Shown here: positions 55,961 through 64,000 of the stretch, one piece after another
Numbering within the stretch: the stretch's first letter is position 1
How the letters are laid out: the number at the start of each line of letters is the position of its first letter
Program-made: the position numbers and the translations under genes
Source of the DNA: Ilex aquifolium
Taxonomy: Eukaryota; Streptophyta; Magnoliopsida; Aquifoliales; Aquifoliaceae
Assembly: GCA_951799425.1 (NCBI GenBank)
Contig: OX637402.1
Span: 1,116,501 to 1,180,500, forward strand
Direction of reading: 5' to 3'
Length of the DNA stretch: 64,000 bases
Notes under the pieces: model-generated
Told to the model about the DNA's origin: nothing
What the model saw: only the letters and a program-made list of their open reading frames with translations
Databases searched by the model: none

Positions 55961-58184
55961 AGAACTCAAGGTCCAATTGGAAGAATTGATGGACAAGGGC
56001 TTCATTAGACTGAGTACCTCACCTTAGGGCGCTCCGGTGTTGTTTGCCAAGAAGAAGAATAGGACTCTTCGACTATGTATAGACTACCGACAGTTGAATC
56101 AAGTTACTATCAAGAATATATACCCTTTGTCGAGGATTGATGATTTGTTCGATCAACTGAGAAGGGCGCGAGTCTACTCCAAGATAGATCTACGCACGGG
56201 TTACCATCAATTGAGGACTAGGGAGACGGATATCCCTAAGATGGCGTTTAGGACTTGGTATGGGCATTTCAAGTTTACTATGATGCCTTTTGGATTGACG
56301 AATGCCCCGGCGGCGTTCATGGATCTCATGCATAGGGTGTTCCAACCCTACCTAGATCAGTTTGTCGTGGTCTTCGTTGACGACATTTTGATCTACTCCA
56401 TGTCTGAGGAGGAGCATGAGGGTCACTTGAGGATTGTTCTCCAGACCTTGAGAGACCATCAGTTGTACGCCAAGTTCAGCAAGTGTGAATTTTGGCTTAC
56501 GGAGGTGAAATTTTTGGGACCCGTGATGTCGGCTTCGGGTGTGTCAGTTGACCTGGAGAAGGTTGAGGCGGTTATGAGTTAGGAGAGACCGAAGTCAGTC
56601 TTTGAGATACGCAGTTTCTTGGGATTGGCGGGATATTATAGGAGATTCATTGAGGACTTCTCCTAACTGGCTGCACCTATGACGAGATTGACCCGGAAAG
56701 AGGTCAAGTTTCAGTGGGATGACTCGTGTGAAAGGGCATTCCAAGTGTTGAAGGGGAGGCTCACTTCAGCTCCTATTTTGATAGTTCCGGAGAGAGGACA
56801 GAGGTACACAGTGTATTGTGATGCCTCAAATGACGCACTTGGGTGTGTTCTAATGCAGTCCGGGAGGGTGGTAGCTTATGGTTCTCAGCAGTTAAAGAAC
56901 CACGAGCAGAATTACCCTACGCATGATATGGAGTTGGCGGTCATTGTCTTTGCCTTGAAGGCTTGACGCCACTATTTATACGGTGAGCAGTTCGAGGTAT
57001 TTTCGGACCACAAGAGTCTGAAGTACATTTTCACACAGTGGGACCTCAACATGAGGCAACGCAGGTGGATGGAGTATTTAGAAGACTATGACTTCACTTT
57101 GCATTAACATCCCGGTAAGGAAAATGTGGTGGCTAATGCACTCATCCAGAAGTCACGGGGTGTCTTGGCCAGTGTGGCTTCCCAGAAGTGGCAAATGCTC
57201 AAGACTGTGGGGCAATTCGGGCTACACTACATGAGTTAGGCTCAGGGCACTTTGGAGAGTTTGGTGGCTACGTTTTCCCTACTGGGCAGGGTGATCGAGT
57301 CCCAGGGACAGGACACGGAGATATTGTCTATCAAGGATCGGGTACAGGTGACGAGGGCTGGGCCATTCACCCGGATAGTAGTCTTCAGTATTGGGGAAGG
57401 GTTGTGGTTCCCCAGTCTGCAGATCTGAGAGAGGAGATCCTTAGAGAGTTTCATTTGCTCTTGTTTTGTTGTGCATTCAGGTGGCACGAAGATGTACCAT
57501 GATCTTCGCAGCTAGTACTTTTGGAGCGGAATGAAGAGGAACATTGGGGACTTTTGTCAGTCGATGTCTCACATGTCAGCAGGTCAAGGCTGAGCACCAG
57601 AGACCCCCAGGGTTGCTCCAGCCTTTGGAGGTGGCTGTGTGGAAATGGGAGCACGTCACGATGGATTTTATGACCAACTTGCCATGGACATCACAGGAAC
57701 ATGACGCGATGTGGGTGATAGTTGACCGACTTACAAAGTCGGCACACTTTTTGGCAGTGCAAATGACCTTCACACTGGAGGAATTCTGTCGATTGTACAT
57801 ACGAGAGATTGCCCGATTGCATGGGGTGCCCGTATCTATAGTATCAGATCGGGATCCCAGGTTCATGGTCCATTTTTGGGAGAGTTTCCTGTGGGCCATG
57901 GGGACACAGTTGATGATGAGCACTGCTTTTCATCCCCAAATGGACGGACAGTCGGAGAGGACCATCCAGACTTTAGAGGACATGCTACGGGCATGCGTCC
58001 TAGATCTCAAGGGTAGCTGGGAAAAACATTTACCCTTAGTGGAGTTCGCCTACAACAATAGTTATCAAGCGAGCATACAGATGGCACCCTATGAGGCACT
58101 TTATGGGAGGTCTTGCCGTTCTCTGATTTGTTGGACAGAGGTTGGAGAGAGACCCTCTATGGGTCTGGACTTGGTCAGAGACAC
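55961..58184 (+). pseudogene. pol: Chromovirus G RT, RNase H and integrase
   Basis: RT has [41 protein letters not shown] and [11 protein letters not shown]. RNase H has [14 protein letters not shown] and [11 protein letters not shown]. Integrase has VTMDFMTNLPWTS, SDRDPRFMVHFWES and HPQMDGQSERTIQ. It ends in the integrase C-terminal half at the start of Athila H. Broken in several places. Confidence 0.87.
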
Positions 58185-59074
58185 TGATTAACCCTAATTA
58201 ATGCATAATTTAATTAAATTAATAGGTCAATTGTGTTAGTTAAACAAAGTTAAAAGAGTCAAAGTAAGACAAATTAGGGTTAGTATGTGAATTAGGGATA
58301 ATGCATTAATTATTGTTCTTTTCAGGGTTTTGTGTGTCAAAGCTATAAACTACTGGGGAGCCAAGTGTATCAAAGCTAGAAACTACTGGGGAGCCAATTG
58401 TAGCAAAACTACAAACTATTGAATGATTGAATGCATCTAGTAAAGGTAAGGTACTTTGTCTAACTGTGAGTACTTTCTATGATGTAGATGACTCTTGACA
58501 TAGAAAGACTCGTTGGTTCAAGGCAAGTACCCCGGCTAGATCTTCATGACTACATTTCAATCTTCACCATTATTGTGCTTCAATTAAAGAATGAAATACT
58601 AATGCCATGGTTGGATGCCTTGTAGAAACACTTGCTTGTTTGTAGACGGGTTGAGTCTCGGCACAGACAATTCTTGTAAACTTCTACAAAGACATCGGAA
58701 CCATACTATTAATTCTCACAATCCATCTTTATCTTCCGATTAACTTCATGTTGACATGGTGGTTAATTGAGTTCCCAAGCACAAGTATAAGAAACCGGAT
58801 GGTTAATACATGTCCAGATCCTCTAGCTAAAGGGTGACTGTTACATTTGAGAACTTCTTATATTTTGTCTAGAAAATCCCCTTAGAAAGAATCTTATATT
58901 CTGTCCATAAAAATCCCTAAACATCACAACTTTAAATCTCAATCACTGAGGTCTTTATCACTGCTTACTTTTAAACACCAGTATTAGTTCCCTGTGGACT
59001 CGACTCCGGACTTAACTGGATTATTACTACAACTTGACCGCTTGCACTTGGGTGTACACATTTCGGATCAAGTC
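58185..59074 (+). repeat. 5' LTR of Athila H (890 bp)
   Basis: It starts TGATTAACCCTAATTAATGC and ends CGGATCAAGTCA. Both ends match the 1771-bp LTR of B, but the tandem repeats and TATA region seen in A and B are not present in that form. Confidence 0.88.
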
Positions 59075-59081
59075 AAGTTTT

Positions 59082-59099
59082 TGGCGCCGTTGCCGAGGA
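59082..59099 (+). promoter_or_regulatory. Primer binding site of Athila H (tRNA-Asp type)
   Basis: TGGCGCCGTTGCCGAGGA is one base off the site in B. Confidence 0.85.
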
Positions 59100-59244
59100 G
59101 CTAATAAGGTGTTTTAAAGTAAAAGGTAAAAAGACATTCATTTGTGCATATATTTTTGATTTACTATGGATAATTTTATTTTATTTTTTTATGTCTGGGA
59201 ACGCTCCTCACTATCAAAATTTGTCGGCATAATCTTTTGGGTCT

Positions 59245-60555
59245 GTGAATCAGCCAAAACCATCTTCACCTAGATCAGTAGCAAACTCTTGTGAAAATAG
59301 TATGGCAAATAATGAGAGACAAGGAGAAGTCCCTGTGAGAGAGGGGGAAGTGCCTAACATTCGAACATTGCGGGATTACTTACATCCCACAAGAAATAGT
59401 GTCCCCTCTTGTTTTATCTTTCATGCAAATGCACCCCTCTTTAACGTAAAGGTGGGGATAGTTCAACTACTTCCTCAATTTCATGGACACGAATCTGAAA
59501 ATCCGTATCTGCACATAAAAGATTTGGAGAAAGTATGTGGAACATTTCAAGACAATTTTGAACTGGCCAAGATGAAACTTTTTCCTTTCTCTGTAAAGGA
59601 CAAAGTTAAACAATGGCTAAATTCTTTAAAAACTCTTTCAATACCTGACTGGTAGGCATTACAGAATGAATTTTTTAGAAATTTTTTTCTACACCGCACT
59701 AATGCATTCAAAAGACAAATCATGAATTTTTCGGTCAAAGAAGGAGAAACCTTTTACCAAAGTTGGGAGAGATTCAAAGATCTGCTCCAATCCTGCCCAC
59801 ATCATGCTTTTGAGAATTGGACTTTGGTAGGATTTTTCTATGACTCCTTGCCCTCTAGACTACGTCAGTTTGTCGAAATGATGGCTCAAGGAGAATTTAT
59901 GGGAAAAAGTCCGGAGGAGGCAATCATTTTTTTTGACACCATATTTGATAGTTCTCAGATGTGGGACTCAGCCTCCCCTACCACTGTTGAAGCCAGACCA
60001 TTTACTTCCCAAGGGGGTAAGTATGTCTTGAAAGAAGATGATGACCTAAGAGCAAAAATGTCCGCCCTATCTCGAAAGCTCGAAGCTTTAGAGATGAAAA
60101 AGGTCCATCAAATTAATGTTGGCCCTCCAACAAAACAAGTGTGTGGGATTTGTGCGCTAACAGGACACCCTACTGGGGAGTGTCCGACCATTCCGGCATT
60201 CAAAGAGGTCTTGTTGGAACAAACAAATGCAATTTCAAATTTCAACAAGCTTTACTCCAACCCATATTTTGAAACATACAATTCAGGGTGGCAGAATCAC
60301 CCGAACTTCAGTTGGAGGAACACACAACCGACTCCCATGAACCAACAACAAAATTCACAACCACCACCTCAAGGACCTCCCGCTTATCAACCATACCAAC
60401 CACCACACAAGAGGAGCCTTGAGGATACACTGAACCAGTTCATGCAAACCCAAATGAACTACAACACCCATTCCACACAGGCTTTCACCGATTTCAAAGC
60501 ATATACCACCCAGTCTTTCGAGGATCTTAAAAGCCACATCCAAAAGATGACCTAA
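59245..60555 (+). pseudogene. gag: Athila H gag
   Basis: It parallels B gag: EGEVPNIRTLRDYLHPTRNS, FHGHESENPYLHIKDLEKVC, FYQSWERFKDLLQSCPHH and the zinc knuckle CGICALTGHPTGEC near 60142. The end is Gln/Pro-rich (QQQNSQPPPQGPPAYQPY). It is nearly complete in length and broken at few sites. Confidence 0.88.
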
Positions 60556-60599
60556 TCCATGACCACCCATGAGAAAGGCAAGTTTCCTGCCCAACAAAA

Positions 60600-61496
60600 C
60601 AACTGCAAGACCAATTCCATGTGGGAAATCCTTCAATCATGGAAAGCCCACAAGACCAAGCCCAAGTTGTCACTACATTGAGAAGTGGCAAGATGATTGA
60701 TAAAACCATAAGAGACATGTTAATTAAAAAGCCAAGACCTGAGTCAATCCCAGTTACAAAACCAGTTGAGCCTGAACCTGTGATTGAAAAAGAGCCAAAG
60801 CCATCAAAGGAAAAAGACCCTTCGTGTCCTATTCCTGCTCCTTTTCCCCAAAGACTCAAAGCAGTACAGAAGTTGAATAACCAGTCAGAAATTTACGAGC
60901 TTTTCAAGCAAGTAAAGATCAATATCCCACTTTTGGATGCAATCAAGCAAGTTCCGTCCTATGCCAAGTTTCTGAAAGACTTGTGCACAGTCAAAATAAG
61001 CCAGAATGTCCAAAAAAGAGTCTTCTTGATGGAACAAGCCAGTGCTCTACTTCAACACAAAACCCCTCCAAAATACAAGGATCCGAGGTGTCCAACTGTG
61101 GCATGTGTCATTGAAAACTTCAGAATATAAGAAGCACTGTTAGATTTGGGAGTCAGTGTCAATTTGCTCCCATTCTCTGTCTATCAGCAGTTGGGTCTAG
61201 GTGAGCTCAAACCCACTTCTGTCATACTCCAGTTGGCAGACAGATCTGTCAAAGTTCCTAGGGGCATTGTCGAAGATGTACTTGTCCAAGTGGACAACTT
61301 TGTCTTCCTTGTTGACTTCATTGTTCTAGATACTCAGCCAGCAATGAATTCAGAGAATCAAATTCCCGTCATTCTTGGTCGACCCTTCCTAGCAACCTCA
61401 AATGCACTAATCAATTGCAGGAATGGAGTCATGAAATTAAATTTTGGGAATATGACTCTTGAGCTGAATATTTTCAATATTGCTAAGCACCCATGA
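60600..61496 (+). pseudogene. pol: Athila H gag-pol linker and protease
   Basis: TTLRSGKMIDKTIRDM and the Pro/Glu/Lys-rich linker precede the conserved INIPLLDAIKQVPSYAKFLK block. The protease part has LGVSVNLLPFSVYQQLGLGE and VILGRPFLATSNALINCRNG. The same end block opens element A at position 1. Confidence 0.87.
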
Positions 61497-63300
61497 GAAG
61501 ACAAGGAAGTGAGAGAAATAAATTCCATTAAGTCTCTGATACAGGAACATCTGAGACAACAGATGATGATCAAAACCCTACTGAAACTTCTCTGTTGGAG
61601 TCTACCACATCTGAGACAACAGATGATGATCAAAATCCAAGGAATTGCCCTGCTCACACTGTTGGGACATGGGCACCCAAATTCGAAGAAATCTCACCAA
61701 GTGGCACAAAACCACTCTCATCAAGTGTCAAGCCACCAAAGCCTGAGCTAAAACCACTCCCATCTGACCTCAAATATGCATTTTTAGGGGAGGATGAGTC
61801 ATACCCAGTGGTAATTTCATCTAAGCTTACAAACTTGCAAGAGTCTAAGCTGATTAAAGTTCTCAAAAGCCATAAAAGGCACCATTGGGTGGACCATCGT
61901 GACTTGAAAGGTATAAGCCCGTTAATCTGCAATCATGCTATATACCTTGAAGAGGATTCAAAACCCTCTCGCCAAATGCAGCGATGACTGAACCCTCACA
62001 TGAAGGAAGTTGTGAGAACTGAGGTGCTTAAGCTATTAGATGCAGGGATAATCTTTCTCATCTCTGATAGTAAATGGGTGAGCCCAACGCAAGTTGTGCC
62101 CAAAAATTCTGGAGTCACAGTGGCAAAAAATGATGCCAATGAACTAGTACCAACTCGAGTCGTCACAGGATGGTGAATGTGCATAGACTATCGAAAGCTC
62201 AATTTGGTAACTAGAAAAGACCATTTCCCTCTTCCCTTTCTTGATCAAGTTTTATAGAGAATTGCAGGCCATGTATTCTACTGTTTCCTTGATGGGTATT
62301 CTGGGTATAATCAAATTGAGATAGCACTAGATGACCAGGAGAAAACAACATTCACATGTAACGCTCCTGCAACATTCCAAAGGTGCATGCTGAGTTCGTT
62401 TAGCGACATGGTTGAGATTTTTTGGAAGTGTTCATGGATGATTTCTCTGTATATGGTGACTCGTTTGATTTGTGTCTAACAAACCTAGAGAAGGTGTTGA
62501 TAAGGTGTAAGGAAGCCAATCTAGTGCTCCATTGGGAAAAATGTCATTTCAAGGTAACACAATGCATTGTTCTAGGTCACATTGTGTCGTCTGAAGGCAT
62601 AAAAGTTGACAAGGCAAAAATCGATCTGATTGAAAATTTGCCTGCTCCCAAGACAGTAAATGATGTCCGATCATTCCTAGGACATGCAGAGTTCTACAAG
62701 AGATTCATAAAAGACTTTAGTACCATATCTAAACCCATGTGTCATCTCCTAAGTCAGGATGTATCGTTTTTGGAGTGAAGCATGCCAGAAAGCTTTTGAT
62801 AAGCTTAAAGGTATGTTAATTTTCACCCCAAGAATGCAACCCCCTGACTGGACCCTGCCGTTTGAACTAATGTGTGATGTAAGTGATTATGTTGTAGGCG
62901 CTGTGTTGGGACAAAGAAAGGACAAGAAACCCTATGTGATTTACTATGCAAGCAAAACTTTGAATGATGCTCAAATGAATTATTCAACGACTGAAAAAGA
63001 ATTACTTGCTGTAGTTTTTGCTTTGGAGAAATTTCGCTCTTATCTTGTTGGTTCTTCTGTTATTGTGTTCATTGACCATGCAGCATTAAAATTTTTGCTC
63101 ACAAAAAAGGATGCCAAGCCAAGGCTCTTAAGATGGATACTCTTACTCCAAGAGTTTGATCTGATCATTAAGGACAAGAAAGGTGTTGAGAATGTGGTGG
63201 CAGAACATTTGTCCAGATTAACGTATGAATTTCATGAGGATGGACTGTCAATCAATGAGAATTTCCCTAATGAGCAACTGTTCACAATCATGGAAACACC
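61497..63300 (+). pseudogene. pol: Athila H linker, RT and RNase H
   Basis: LPSDLKYAFLGEDESYPVV is followed by RT words ([54 protein letters not shown]) and RNase H words ([31 protein letters not shown]). It is close to A over its whole length and has several breaks. Confidence 0.87.
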
Positions 63301-64000
63301 ATGGTACACTGATATTGCTAACTTCCATGCTACTGATATGTTTCATCCTTCCTTTACATTGATGGATAGAAATAGATTTATGTGGGAGGTTCGTAATTTC
63401 TTTTGGGAGGATCCATACGTATTTAAGTACTGTAAGGACCAAATATTAAGGCGTTGCATCCCCGAGCTTGAGAGCAGGCAGGTAATATCATTTTGCCATT
63501 CTGAAGCATGTGGTGGCCATTTCTCATCAAATAAAACAACTGCGAAAATCTTGCAGTGTAGATTTTATTGGCCCACACTTTTTAAAGATGTCCATGCCTT
63601 TTGTCTAACGTGTGATAGATGCCAAAAGTTGGGAAGCATTTTTAAAAGAAATATGATGCCATTAAACCCCATTCTGGTGATTGAAATTTTTGACTGTTGG
63701 GGCATTGATTTTATGGGACCATTTCCCCCTTCCTTTGGCTATCTATACATTTTAGTGGCTGTAGACTATGTGTCCAAATGGGTTGAGGCAATTCCATGCC
63801 GAAATAATGATCACCGAACAGTGATCAAGTTTTTAAAAGAAAATATTTTGCCCCGTTTTGGAATTCCGAAATCTATCATAAGTGATGGGGGTGCTCATTT
63901 TTGCAATTGTCCTTTCTGGAATTTGATGAAAAAATATTTGATTTTTCACAAAATTGCAACCCCTTATCATCCACAAACTAGTGGACAGGCAGAATTGACT
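63301..64000 (+). pseudogene. pol: Athila H integrase (to window end)
   Basis: The zinc-binding region (H...H near 63500, CLTCDRCQ near 63605) and integrase core ([41 protein letters not shown] at the very end) parallel A at 2100-2660. The element continues beyond the window. Confidence 0.87.

Larger units (their letters stand above)
54593..58184 (+). mobile_element. Chromovirus G, gag-pol part, plus strand
   Basis: This is the same family as F but in opposite orientation, joined head to head at about 54593. It runs from the middle of gag to integrase and is interrupted at 58184 by Athila H. About eight breaks. No LTR is in view. Confidence 0.85.
58185..64000 (+). mobile_element. Athila element H, 5' part, inserted in chromovirus G
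   Basis: LTR, tRNA-Asp primer site, gag and pol are present up to integrase, where the window ends. It is closely related to A and B at protein level, but its LTR is about half as long (890 bp). Roughly eight or more breaks make it older than A. Whether it has a NABP-like 3' region lies outside the window. Confidence 0.9.

Noticed and set aside
1-64000. CRISPR arrays, bacterial operons or ribosome binding sites
   Set aside because: The direct repeats are kilobase units or LTR minisatellites without spacers, and all context is plant nuclear.

Overview
The window looks like an intergenic, retrotransposon-dominated stretch of a flowering-plant nuclear genome. Every recognisable coding piece but one group belongs to plant LTR retrotransposon lineages: Athila-type Ty3/gypsy with a tRNA-Asp primer site, Tekay/Del-like chromoviruses with a tRNA-iMet primer site and a C-terminal chromodomain, a Tat-type LTR, and Ty1/copia. 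No tRNA, rRNA, CRISPR or convincing host gene was found. The species cannot be named from the sequence.

Layout. 1-15686: Athila element A (+), entering the window at its protease end, with pol (1-3331), a very long 3' region, a polypurine tract (14366-14378) and a partial 3' LTR. 15687-18651: the 5' part of a second Athila copy B on the minus strand (gag, primer site, LTR), so two Athila LTRs face each other. B sits in chromovirus C (+; pol to 21766, LTR 21778-23900). 24140-27194: a solo chromovirus-type LTR (D1). 27511-36480: a decayed Ty1/copia element E (-), split by solo LTR D3, itself split by solo LTR D2. 36505-38683: copia and LTR scraps. 38684-39964 plus 47168-47436: a decayed chromovirus K (-), split by the complete young element C2 (39965-47167). 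47437-49719: two partial Tat-type pieces. 49720-58184: two pieces of a D-type chromovirus, F (-) and G (+), head to head. 58185-64000: Athila element H (+), inserted in G and running off the window.

The outstanding feature is the 3' region of Athila A. In place of a recognisable env-like gene it carries five uninterrupted copies of a 141-143 codon ORF. The protein has an arginine-rich GRSxFAKxRR motif, a zinc-finger-like C-x2-C-x4-H-x6-C and a conserved ISGRATDRL...G...DTP.Y tail. This order closely resembles the small nucleic-acid-binding/cysteine-rich proteins of plant Betaflexiviridae (vitivirus p10, carlavirus C4 type), several of which suppress RNA silencing. One copy (3944-4375) is old and diverged. 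The other four lie one per unit in a near-perfect 4 x 2.13 kb direct tandem array (5182-13723). The core of the protein has changed almost only at synonymous sites between the old and young copies, which suggests selection on the protein. A retrotransposon carrying an amplified virus-type RNA-binding, possibly anti-silencing, gene is the candidate undescribed system here.

Other notable structures are arrays of the palindrome TACCGGTA at a comparable module in LTRs of two chromovirus families, a polypurine tract duplicated 10.6 kb apart in Athila A, a young C2 element whose middle is filled by unrelated repetitive sequence, and three solo LTRs with perfect 5-bp target duplications. Old elements are treated as fossils: families, parts and relations are given, not the individual lesions.
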